Origin: Chrysemys picta bellii
Lineage: Eukaryota; Chordata; Testudines; Emydidae
Direction: 5' to 3'
NCBI RefSeq assembly: GCF_011386835.1
Contig: NC_088809.1
Coordinates: 5,403,001 to 5,467,000 of the forward strand
Length of the DNA stretch: 64,000 bases
Under the pieces are notes generated by a model. That model saw only the letters and a program-made list of their open reading frames with translations. It was not told where the DNA came from and searched no databases. The first letter of the stretch is position 1. Each line of letters starts with the position of its first letter. This document shows, in pieces, positions 53,857 through 64,000 of the stretch. The position numbers and the translations under genes were made by a program.

Positions 53857-54573
53857 TAGGGCCCTACCAAATTCATGGCCATGAAAAACGCGTCATGGAC
53901 CGTGAAATCTGGTCTTTTGTGTGCTTTTACCCTATACTATACTGATTTTATGGGGGAGACCAGAGTTTCTCAAATTGGGGGTCCTGATCCAAAAGGGAGT
54001 TGTAGGGGGTCACAAGGTTATTTTTTTGGGGGGGTTGTGGTATTGCCACCCTTACTTCTGAGTGGCAGCTATTGACTGGGTGCCCAGCTCTGAAGGCAGC
54101 GCCTGCCAGCTCCAGCGCAGAAGTAAGGGTGGCAATGCCATACCATGCCTCCCTTACTTCTGTACTACTGCCTTCAGAGCTTGGCAGCCGCAGAGTGGCG
54201 GCGGCTGACTGAGGGCTCAGCTCTACAGGCAGCAGCACAGAAGTAAGGGTGGCAATACCAGACCATGCCATCCTTCTGCGCTGCTGCTGGCAGTGGCTCT
54301 GCCTTCAGAGACAGACTCCTGGCCAGCAGCCGCCCCTCTCCAGCTGCCCAGCTCTGAAGGCAGCGCCGCCGCTACCTGCAGCAGCGCAGAAGTAAGGGCA
54401 GCAGTACCACAACCCCCTCCCCACCTCCCACAATTCCTTTTTGGGTCAGGACTCCTACAGTTACAAGACCCTGAAATTTCAGATTTAAATAGCTGAAATC
54501 ATGAAATTTACAATTTAAAAAATCCTATGACTGTGAAATCGACCAAAATGGACGTGAATTTGGTAGGGCCCTA
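53857..54573. mobile_element. non-autonomous hAT element, 717 bp, with internal repeats
   Basis: TAGGGCCCTACCAAATTCAT and TGAATTTGGTAGGGCCCTA are inverted ends, flanked by the 8-bp duplication CACATTAT/CGCATTAT (53849-53856, 54574-54581; one mismatch). The core has CAGAAGTAAGGG three times direct (54118, 54238, 54387) and twice inverted (54049, 54151), and GCTCTGAAGGCAGCGCC twice. Open frames of 67-107 codons on both strands arise from these GC-rich repeats and are not genes. Confidence 0.93.
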
Positions 54574-54681
54574 CGCATTATGTATGCTACATAATTATTC
54601 TGGAACATTATACTGCCACTGCTTGTGCTGTTTATCTATTTTTATAGCACACTGAAGTACCTGTATTGCAACAGTATAGTT

Positions 54682-55031
54682 CGGGGTGGCCAAACTGTGG
54701 TTCGCGAGCCACATGCGGCTCTTTTACCATTAAAGGGTGGCTCATGGAGCTCCCCCAGGCCACTTTCCCCATTCTCCACCTACAGGGCTGGGGGGGAGGG
54801 GGAAGCTCAGGACCTCTGCCTTGCTGCGGGGTGGTGCAGTAGGGGCTTCTGCCCAGTGGTGAGGTGGGGTCTCAGGGGTTCATCCCTATGGGGCTCAGCA
54901 CTTCAGCAGGACTGAAGCCCCGAGTCCCATCAGGCGCTTCTTGTGGGCTGAAGCCCTGAGCCCTGGCGACTCTCAAACTTCTGAAGATTGTCATATGCGG
55001 CTTGGAGGGCCATTAAGTTTGGCCACCCCTG
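54682..55031. mobile_element. hAT MITE (GGGGTGGCCAAACTGTGG ends)
   Basis: CGGGGTGGCCAAACTGTGG and AGTTTGGCCACCCCTG are inverted repeats, with the 8-bp duplication GTATAGTT/GTATGGTT (54674-54681, 55032-55039; one mismatch). Inside are CGAGCCACATGCGGCTCTTT and the reversed CATATGCGGCTTGGAGGGCC. The 96-aa frame is not a gene. Confidence 0.92.
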
Positions 55032-56669
55032 GTATGGTTCTTGATGCTGTACTTGATTATGTACACACACACACAGCACTTCAGATGAGTGTTGTCAGTA
55101 GGATTAAAGGGACATCAAGGCTTTTTTTAAAAACAACCCCTCCTCTCTCTGTTTTTGTTTTTTTGTTTTATTTTTGTTTTGTTCACCCTTAAATTTAAAT
55201 TTCTAGTAACGTGTAAGATTATACTAACTGAAATCGATTGGAGGACAAAAATTTTCTCTCCCCCCTCCCCCACAGTTGGCTTACTTTGTGCATTTCATGT
55301 GACTGTGTACAGTCAGTTTCACTCTTTCCTTGTTACTTGGCTTCCCCTGTTGCTGTGAGACACAGAGCAACCTGGAAGAGAAACTTAAACCAATGTAAAA
55401 AAGGTTGCCAGGGAGACGTGGGCTGGTGGTGTGCTTAAAACTGGTTTTTTGTTTGTTTGGGTTTTTTTGGAAACTTGAGTTCAAGTTGTTTTTTTTTTTT
55501 TTTTTCACATGGACTTCAAGCACATTTGTAAATGTGAATTAGTTTTTTATTTATGCTGGTTAACCTGATCGTATATATAACCTTGAGTATGCTTTATTTA
55601 AAAAAAAAAAAAAGGGGTGGGGTGGGGAGGGGGGTAAAAACCTTTATGCTATTTAACCCTCCTTTTTTGTAGGGATATACAGTTCATTCAGACTAAGTAA
55701 ACAGACTTTTTCTAGATATTTACTGCCTAGAGAGAGATTTTTATCTCAAGCCCACTCATTTTAAAGCCTGAAAATTCTATACTTAAAATTTTGCTTTGCG
55801 TCCATCATCCTGGAAATCAGCGTCCTTTCAGGCTGTAGTCTGCTGGATGGCAGTTTTCATATCTGGCCTTGGGCTTGAGGTTCTTTTTCTTCATGCTGTG
55901 CTTCTGAGAGTAGAAGGGTAAGATCAGTTTAAAAAAACCTCCAGCAAAGCAGTGTTGCCAGCCCTCATCATATTTTATTACTTAAAGCCACAGTTCCTGG
56001 AGACAGGTGATGTGGTGATCTCAGCATTCATTTAAGGAGAAAAAGGGTTTGTTTCTTGCCCGCTTGGTTGCAGTGAAAAGCTTCAAATTGTGATGAGTGC
56101 ACCTCAAAGGCTCAAAAACCAGAAGGCCAATAAACTTTGAATGTTTTGAGGTTTTTAAAGACACTCTCATGAGGTTTGGGGGCCTGATTCATGATTTTTG
56201 AGATTGGTGATTTTGGTAAAGGATTTGCTGCAGATTTCCTTCAAGCAAAGTCTTTCCAAGTTTTGCTATTGTTCTGGCAGAGGCTGCTGCTCCGTGCTTC
56301 GCTTCTTTCTGTGCTTATTGCATCAATGAGGGTCACTTCTTTCATAGAACCACTTTCTTGTTTGTTTCCAAAGATGACTGCAGGTGCAGAGATTAAATAA
56401 CTTTTTTATTAGGATCTATGGAACGTCTCGCAAGGTTGTTAGTGCCTTGAACTATTTGCATCTGAGAATGTCACACTGATCGCCTGATGAAGAAGGAAGG
56501 CAGCCAGTCCAAACAACTACATTAAAGTTTTAAAAAGGAAATATTTCAGCAATTTATAGTTCCGACTATTTTTAATTGAAGAAACTTTGTTTCATGGCAG
56601 AACAGAACTTTGTATCCCCATAAAACATAAATTCTAGAAACTTAAATCAGCTGAGCAGTTCCTCTATAC

Positions 56670-56978
56670 CAGGGGTTGGCAACCTTTGGCATCCTGGTGG
56701 GCCGGGCCGGTTTATTTACCTGCCGTGTCCGCAGGTTCGGACGATCGCGGCTCCCACTGGCCGTGGTTTGCCGCTCCAGGCCAATGGGGGTGGCGAGAAG
56801 CGGCACGGGCTGAGGGATGTGCTGGCTGCCGCTTCCCGCCGCCCCCGTTGGCCTGGGACGGCGAACCGTGGCCATTGGAGCCACAATCGGCCGAACCTGC
56901 GGCTGCGGGCAGGTAAACAAACCGGCCCACCAGAATGCTTACCCTGGCGAGCCGCGTGCCAAAGGTTGCTGATCCCTG
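56670..56978. mobile_element. hAT MITE (CAGGGGTTGGCAACCTTTGG ends)
   Basis: CAGGGGTTGGCAACCTTTGG and CCAAAGGTTGCTGATCCCTG are inverted ends with the 8-bp duplication CTCTATAC/CTCTGTAC (56662-56669, 56979-56986; one mismatch). Much of the GC-rich interior is also palindromic (CGAACCTGCGG with its reverse, CCAATGGGGGTGGCG with CGCCCCCGTTGG). Several 72-92 aa frames on both strands are by-products. Confidence 0.94.
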
Positions 56979-57089
56979 CTCTGTACAGAGAACATCATTA
57001 GAATTTGACTTGAGTGCTCTAAGTACTTGGGGTTGAGATTTTCTGGTGTCTGTGCTAGCTTGTCTTCCTGTTCCTGCTGTTTGTCTTGT

Positions 57090-57182
57090 GGTAGCTCCTA
57101 GAGGTCTTAGCTAGATTTGGCCCCCATTGTTCTAGGCACTGTACAATCACATAGCAAATGCCCCAATTACTCAAAACTTAAT
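57090..57182. repeat. ancient dispersed repeat (CATTGTTCTAGGCACTGTAC)
   Basis: GCTCCTAGAGGTCTTAGCTA followed by CATTGTTCTAGGCACTGTACAATCACATAG is a fragment of an old amniote repeat that also appears at 61265-61320 (GGACCAGGACTCCACTGTGG, GTGCTGTACAAATACAGA). Confidence 0.55.
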
Positions 57183-59016
57183 GAAAACGCACGGGACTGT
57201 ATGTGTGGTTTTTGTTCTTCTCTTGGCATGGAGAAGGCGATATCTATTGGAGCATTTCTAAAATTGCAACCTGCTGTTGTCTGGGCAAACATTAGCAACT
57301 TGTTAATCTCTTTCCACAAATAAGTGCTCTTCCAGAATATGCCTAAACTATGAAAACTGGGACCTGTATTGCTCCACCAAAGACAGCAACAGTAAACAGA
57401 GTTCAGATCTGTGTTGTAGCCTTGCCTTAAGAACTGTTTAAAGACAAGCCTGGCACAGTTGAAGCTAGAATGAAAATTATCAATGTTAATGCCACAATCT
57501 CTGTCAAACTTCTCATTCATTTGTACAAATATAATGGTGTATTAAACTGAGTATGTATGGGACTTTTGAAAGCTGTTTGAATTTAAACCCATTAAGTCCT
57601 CCCTGTGCCTTCAAGATGATGTAAACTTGCCTTTATTTTGCAAGATACATATGTCTTGCATTTGATTATTACTATGTAGTTAGACTTGGGAGACTGTCTC
57701 CAGATCTCCCTAACTGAGGAGTCTATTCTCCCTCTGTGCATAAACTCCCATTAATGTTAATGAGTTGCATGCCCATTGAGGGCAGAACAGACCCCCACAG
57801 AAAGCATCAAGTTTTACCCAATATTCTCCAGGTAATTAAATGTCATCCACCTTCTTCTCCTTTACTCTAAATTGTTCTGGACATTAAGTTCAGCCAGAAA
57901 TCTCTCTTGTGGGTTTTTTGTTTTTGTTTGTTTTAATTTAAAGATGAAATTTTACACATGGCTGATGAAATTTTGTACAATGTCTTTTATTTAGAAAGAT
58001 TTATATTAAACTTATCCCAAGCCTTTTAAAGATGACTTGCATTCTGATTTCTGGGGAATTGAACACTTGTGGTACAATTTAGAAACCACCTTTCTAAGAA
58101 TAGAAACATTTGGATATTGGAATTTTGAATTGGCCTAAAAGTGTATTCATTCTTGCATGTCATAATCAATGTTTGTAAGTATCCCACAGGCATTCCTTTC
58201 TGAATTTCAAAATCCAGTTTACTAGCGTATACCATATTAGAACATTGGGATAATTCAGACACCATCTATCTTCTAGGTTTGTTCCTGTCAGGGAGAATTA
58301 TTTTCATTAATTGACAAACAAGATTGCACTGAGGTGTGGGGTGGAGAAGGGGCTACCTTTTAATAACACAAATACCTAATTAACCTGGTTTAAGATTGCA
58401 CATGCTATTCAGTAATAATAAAGTAACCACTTTATGCAAAATGGTTCTCAGGAGCCAAAGATTTGAGATCAAGGGAAAGAATATTTAAAATAGATCCTAG
58501 TCTGATTCTGAGTGCCTGTAACATCCAGTCTGTTGTAATGAAGGTCTTCAAACTTCATTTTTTTAATGTGGTAGGTGAAATTAAATGTTCTCGCAGCAGC
58601 ATATGGCTGTCTGGTCACACCGAAGCTGTCTAAATTTGCTATTGAAATGATTGTATGTTAGAATTTGGCTAGTGTTGTTATAAATAAACTTGCTATAAAC
58701 TTTCATAACTCTAGTCTTCTTTTTATGACTTTAGTATATACCAGTATTCATTTGAGATTGGATCTTAGTGGATATCTGTTCTTTAGGCACAGCCCTTAAG
58801 GAACAAAGGTCTCATCAAGACTGAGTTGATGCAGACTAGATTAGTTATGAATACTTGTATAATCCTGATAGCATGCTAAATTCTGATATTGACAAACTCT
58901 CTGCTTATGGATAAATTTGTACTTTTAAGCCAGTAACATTGGTTGATAGACTAACATTTTTCTAGTGGCTTTGCAGGAAAATAAGAGACTGTGGTTATGT
59001 GTAGGAAAATAAGTCA

Positions 59017-59034
59017 GGGGGGGGGGGGGGGGGG
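59017..59034. repeat. 18-bp poly-G run
   Basis: Eighteen consecutive G residues. The length is likely uncertain in the assembly. Confidence 0.85.
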
Positions 59035-59582
59035 AACTCCTTTCCTCAAGTGCACACTTTTAACCATTTGAAATGCAGACCCTGAATTATTGCAATAGCT
59101 GCAAAGATTCATTTCTGTACCTTTCCTTCCCCTATTTGTAGATTACTACCCCAAAACAAAATTGGGCGTAAAGACTGGAAATACCTGTTCTTAGAAGCAC
59201 CATTTAAAAAAAAGCTAATTGATGCACGAGATTTTATTGTAAATTTGAGATCACTTAAAGAGCTATATAGAAATCAGCCATTTAACCTTTGAAATGGTGC
59301 AGAGTTTATTGTGCAGTTAAAGTCCAATACCATTAAGGTTTGTGGTTAATGTTTGTTCTGTAATGTTGCCTGTGTTTGCCACAGTTTGATCAGTCTGTTT
59401 TGAACTGCAAAGCTGCATGTATGATAAGATGTTCATTCCCGAGTGTATTTGCATATTTCTGAACACAGAAAAACAAGAATCTCCTTAGCTCAAACATTTT
59501 CATAACATATGGTTGTTAAACTTGTAAAGAGCAACAACTGCAGTGCCCTTATTCCAGACCAATACTTGTAAATTGTTTCTTT

Positions 59583-60660
59583 CAGGGTGGATTTGATTTA
59601 AAGCAAATTGATTTAAATCACTGGTAAGGAAGACTCGATTTAATTGTGGATTTCTACATAAAAGTGCATTCTTGGTGGTGGCTATAACCTTAATACATAT
59701 TCTTCACAATTCAGAGATAGATGTAGGTTTCGTTTTTAGAAGGTACACACTATACATTTTAAAGTGATTTATTTTGGAAACTTTTCAGATTAGTTTTCCA
59801 GCTATATCAGAAAATGAATGATTGTTTGGTTATTTCATTTACCAAAGGTAATTGAAGCAGATAGTTCACCTCCCAATGACTTCATAAATATCTCAAATTC
59901 AACAGGTTAATCATTAATATTTGGAGGATTTTCTTGCCATTCTGTATTAGGAGGAGAACATCACCAGATAGACATTTAAATTGTTTTATTTAACTAAAAC
60001 AACGACGTTATGTATTCTGGATTTCTTTTCTTCAACAGCAAACATATTATAATAAACAAAGCAAGCATATTAATTTTTGAATTTAGTTAAACAAAGTTTT
60101 TTAAAATCAGGATTGTTTTTGTTAAAATTGTTTAACTAACATAATGAAATATTAAAAAAAACAAATTACATTGTCATCCAGGTCAACATGAGAAACTTAA
60201 AATATTGGCTTCTGCAGCTAACTCAGTTGTCTTCACCTTCATTTTCCTGTTTGTTCATAATCTGGAAAAGAAAAACAAGCTTTCCTGCCTTCAGGTCCCA
60301 AACAATTTCTCAATTTGGAATGAATTAGTCAAAAGAAGAAAATAATCTTTCTACCCTGGGAGAAAAAGCTACTGCTGTTTAAAAGTGAGATTATCACTTC
60401 AACAGTCTCTGAATCCAAGTGCTTATTGACTTCCACCAGTTCATTGATGTGACTTTCTTTAAAGCAGCAGCAGCAGCAAACATATTTCTTGAATGGTTCA
60501 CCCTTAGCTCTGAAGTTTGATAGTTGGCATTCTGGAGGAATGATTGCTGGATGCATTTTGTGTGTGGTTTAAAAAAAACAGAACCCCCCCCCCCCCCACC
60601 GATTTTAAATAAAAATCTGTTGTTGTGTTTTTAAATCATTGATTTTTTTTATCCACCCTG
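59583..60660. mobile_element. hAT element, 1078 bp (CAGGGTGGATTTGATTTAAA ends)
   Basis: CAGGGTGGATTTGATTTAAA at the left and TTTTTTTTATCCACCCTG at the right, both leading into AAATCA-rich arms, with a perfect 8-bp duplication GTTTCTTT (59575-59582, 60661-60668). The AT-rich interior includes a CAG trinucleotide run (about 60464-60477) and a 14-C run (60584-60597). A minus-strand frame of 75 codons lies at 60329-60556; it has no motif I know. It may be non-autonomous. Confidence 0.94.
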
Positions 60661-61264
60661 GTTTCTTTAGTGAATTACTGTATTTTCTAATTGGCTTTTA
60701 AAGCAAATATGTGTTTTGAAATTCTTTAAACAGCAGTTACTAATAAACTTAATCCTCTGAAAACTAGGAAATACAGAGTTAAAGTAATGGCTCTCAAACA
60801 ACAGTCTCCCACAACCATAAATATACCTGCTCCCAGGAGCTAAGTCATTTGTGGGAGAGTGGGGGAAGAAACAAACCTGAGCTATCCCTAACAAAATCAG
60901 CTACTTCCAGTGGTGTGCTGTGTAGTATCCAACACAATTCTCTTGTCATTCCTCTTCTTATATGTTCACTGACCCTAACTATGTTAGGTTGAGCTGTATT
61001 GATCAAGAGAGTCATTGCAGCAAGTTGCCAGAGCTCATGTTGCCATCTGAGGAGAGGTGTAAGTGGGGATCTTTCCCCCTCCTAATTGTTATGCAGGAGG
61101 CTTGCATAGATGATCACAATGGCTCTATTGGTTCTAAAAATCTAAGAATGTCTGAAAGGTGTGGTTTTTTTTTTAATATATATTTTTTTTAAACATCTGT
61201 ACTTTCATGGCTGCCACTATCGCCTCCAGAGACTAGTTGGTTAGTACGTACTATAGTATCTAGG

Positions 61265-61325
61265 AGCACTAGTGATGGACCAGGACTCCACTGTGGTAGG
61301 TGCTGTACAAATACAGACCAAGTGT
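61265..61325. repeat. ancient dispersed repeat fragment
   Basis: GCACTAGTGATGGACCAGGA, CTCCACTGTGGTAGGTGCTG and TACAAATACAGACCAAG match the same old family as 57090-57182. Confidence 0.55.
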
Positions 61326-61899
61326 GTGAAGAAGATAAGGGAACAGAAAATTGCCTCATCCTGTTCACACTCTTGCATATTCTCAGTGCACACCAGAACT
61401 TCACATCTGTGCTCATTCGCTTGTTGCTGTGCACCTTCTCTGCCACATGTGCTTCACTGTTGCTGTGGGAGTTCCAACTGTTTGCTGGCACATACATCAC
61501 AGTGTACCACAAGTGTGTCAGAGCTAACTGAAGGCAGAGGAAATGCTAAGGATAGAGACTAATAGATGTTTATATGGCAAGTCATTGGTTTGTTCTCAAT
61601 AGATCAAGTGGTATAGTTTAGCCTTAGCTAGCTTGTGTTCACTAAGCATGACCTAAATTTGGACTTTATCCTATTGAGTGCAAGGTCTAAGTGGTTTTCC
61701 CGTCACAACTCTTCACCCTCACTGCTGTCTTCCACATGCTTGGGGAGGGTACAGTCCTGTGAGCTCTCACAGGGACTTGTTGGGCTGCATTGCTCAAACA
61801 GGGCTGAGTTAAGGAGACATTACCTTAACTCTCTTTCCTGGGTTTCAGAGGTTTATACTTAGCCTCCCACCAATTCTGGAATGGCACGTGGCAGGATTA

Positions 61900-62560
61900 G
61901 GTAACCTTAATACTGATCTAACAAAATTTGTTGGTAGTGAATATTACTAGATCTTTCAGTAGCCTTTGATATTGTTGACCCTGAGATGCTTTTATCGTGG
62001 TATGACTGAGAAGAAATATTTTAAAGTAGCTCTACTTATTTCAGTTGGCGGGATCCCAGAACAGGGTGATAGGTAACTTTTTTCCTTCCCAGAGGGCTCT
62101 CAGTCCCCCTTGTCACTTCTTGTCCTAATTGGTGTGAGATAACATGCTTCAGTGTCATCAGTATGTTTATGTTCATCTTTATCAGTTATGGGGGCTGTAA
62201 GGGAGAGAGTTTATTTGGCAGAGAACAGGATCTGGATTAAATGTAGCTACCTTAAACTCCTACCAGAAAAAGAAAAAGTGGTTCTGATCTGATAATTTTG
62301 AGATGGGAAGATGCCTTCATTTACTTGCCATATCTAGATCTGATTAGATTTGTCATTGTTTCAGTTTCTCTGATAGGAATTTCTGGACACAGTTTCTTTC
62401 CTTTCCTCTGTGGCTAAAACATTGTGCCCTTATGCTCAAAAACAGTTGTTGACCATAGTCATCCCTCATTTTGCCACCTCTGTAGCTTCTTCACATGCTG
62501 TCCCTGAGATTAATTGTGAAGGGAACTCCTACTGCCTTTCTGAGTGCATTTTTCTATGTA
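61900..62560 (+). mobile_element. L2-type LINE reverse-transcriptase relic
   Basis: Around 61945-62005 the + strand can be read as DLSVAFDIVDPEMLLSWYD, the RT motif of L2-clade LINEs (DLSAAFDTVDHEILL in intact ones). At 62045-62075 a GIPEQG-like piece corresponds to the GVPQGS motif. Many stops and frame changes; edges approximate. Confidence 0.65.
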
Positions 62561-64000
62561 CTCGGAAGTGGTTGTTAATAGGCTCAAGATGAAACTGAAG
62601 GGGCTGATCCCAGGCTTAAAAAGGGAGAAGAAAAAACAAAACAAAAAACCCAACTCAGGGGCCCAGCTGCATAGCAGACCTCTTTTGACCATCATGCAAG
62701 GTACATTTTCACTGGTAAGCTAACCGAAGAGTGGAAAGCAAAAGGGATGGATGGATAGACTGTTCTCGCTTGTTAGCCTTCTGACTGGGAATTAACTAAT
62801 CTAAACCCAAGCCTAGCTGTGTTGTGAAAGCACAGCCAGATGTATTTCCTTGTCCTTTTCTATGCCAGTCGTCTTGTCTGGACTCTCTAACAGTTGTGAA
62901 CAGGGGAAAAAAATCTAGATGCTCTGTCTGTTCTCTATTATCATGCTGTTGGAGGTTATGATGTATTTTTGCTACCTTTACCTGGGAAATATTTTTTTCT
63001 CTTAATCTTATCCATGTGCTGAGACAGTGAGGGCCACCTGAAAATGCTTGTAATAAATGTATTGTGATAATTATGGCTCTGTATCTTGTGGCCAGCCGGC
63101 TTTAGAAACTGCAGACCAATGCAAAAACTTCTAGGGTCAGTTAGTATTTTCATGCACTGATTCTGGACCATAATGGACAGTGACCAGACTAGAATTTTAA
63201 ATTAGTCTTTTGGTAGTGATCCTTGCCTTTTGGTTTGTCTGTAAAGTAAGGTGTGGATTTTTTTTTCTTCCTTCTGTTTGAAGAACAAATATAAATTTAT
63301 TGGAAACCAAATTATTAAGATAGGCAGGAGGTTACATAAGATTTTGAAGAATTGAGCATTGAACAATTATATTATCCGCTACATGAGCCAGATAGTGTTT
63401 AGATGCTTACAGCTTCCAAGCACATGTCTGACAGCAGAATTTGTCCACTAAATATCTTGCTTTTTTGTGGATAGGAAGACTGACTTACTGTTGTCTGATG
63501 GTAAATACTTTTCCTTCCCAAATAAGTTTCTTTACTTTGCTGTGCTGTGAGACTAGACTTTAAGGTTTGCTGTTAAAGAAGGGGAAGACCGGTAATAGTG
63601 ATAGGCTGTGTTTTCCAAAGCTTGTTTTTCTTTCCAAGCTCTTAATTTTGTAGTGCGATTATTGGACAACATCGTGATAAACATTAAGGCTATTATTATT
63701 GATTTAATTATAAGCATACTTTTCAACTGCCTGTTCGTTGTTGGGGTAAGCAGCGCATGCTAGCCAAAGTCTGAGCCATCTTGCAAGCCGGTGTTACGAT
63801 TCGTAATGTAACGGTGTTAAGTATTTCTCTTGTGTATACAAAGATCTTTTAATTTGTTTATGCTGGAAAGGGGGGAAAAAACCACCAAGATTAATATTGT
63901 TTCCCTAGATAATTATATTGGCTATGCTAATAAAATAAAGATGCAGTGAATGTTACTTAATAGATGTCCACTACTTCTAGGCCTCATGGATTAACTGTAA

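Larger units (their letters stand above)
45634..64000 (+). other. MED13: MED13 intron 2 (continues beyond the window)
   Basis: More than 18 kb without an exon that continues the MED13 frame. The expected next segment, containing ENGLSYECRTLLF in vertebrate MED13, was looked for among open frames and not found. The intron holds many hAT insertions, a Harbinger MITE, L2 pieces and microsatellites listed separately. Stretches 46481-49120, 50027-52475, 55040-56661, 57183-59574 and 62561-64000 contain nothing else I recognise apart from simple repeats. Confidence 0.9.

Noticed and set aside
56642..57001. Several overlapping frames of 72-92 codons on both strands
   Set aside because: They lie wholly inside a palindromic GC-rich hAT MITE with 8-bp target duplication.
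1..64000. Intact viral, toxin, CRISPR or bacterial-type operon content
   Set aside because: None seen. The only retro-related items are LINE relics and one probable LTR without internal genes; splice-structured vertebrate genes rule out a prokaryotic source.

Overview
The window looks like nuclear DNA of a sauropsid, most probably a turtle. The reasons are intron-rich genes with vertebrate splice signals, a CpG-island promoter, CR1 and L2 LINEs, MIR-type SINEs, and very many non-autonomous hAT and Harbinger-like DNA transposons of types I associate with turtle genomes. The species call is inference from repeat content. Nothing prokaryotic, viral, CRISPR-like or rRNA/tRNA was found.

Two protein-coding genes are supported, both on the + strand. 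(1) Positions 3264-26410 carry nine in-frame exons (1470 bp, 490 codons) of a gene that starts left of the window or in exons I could not see. Its last exon was also not found. The protein appears to hold two C2-like beta-sandwich units. It vaguely resembles the C-terminal part of CCDC17-type proteins, but I cannot name it securely. (2) From about 40.95 kb there is a CpG-island promoter, and the first two coding exons of MED13 (Mediator kinase-module subunit) lie at 42849-42914 and 45399-45633. The rest of the window (45634-64000) is MED13 intron 2, and exon 3 lies beyond the right edge.

Layout: 1-3263, upstream sequence or intron with a hAT element (1112-3054, 8-bp target duplication) that itself holds a Harbinger-like MITE. 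3264-26410, gene 1 with introns carrying MITEs, a decayed Harbinger transposase copy, a probable LTR, a CR1 LINE (18158-19742) and an L2 fragment split by a hAT MITE. 26411-40950, 14.5 kb without a recognised gene, holding CR1 copies, MIR pieces and a MITE nested in another inverted-repeat element. 40950-42850, the MED13 promoter/leader, with a near-perfect CTCF motif at the upstream edge and two families of degenerate tandem repeats. 42915-64000, MED13 introns, with many hAT insertions whose 8-bp target duplications are still legible.

The two genes are in tandem but show no functional link in the sequence. The least explained signals are the unassigned C2-like gene and the two degenerate repeat arrays between the MED13 promoter and its start codon. 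Next come the cluster of tRNA-T-arm-like motifs beside the CTCF site and a 205-bp composite repeat present in two copies.
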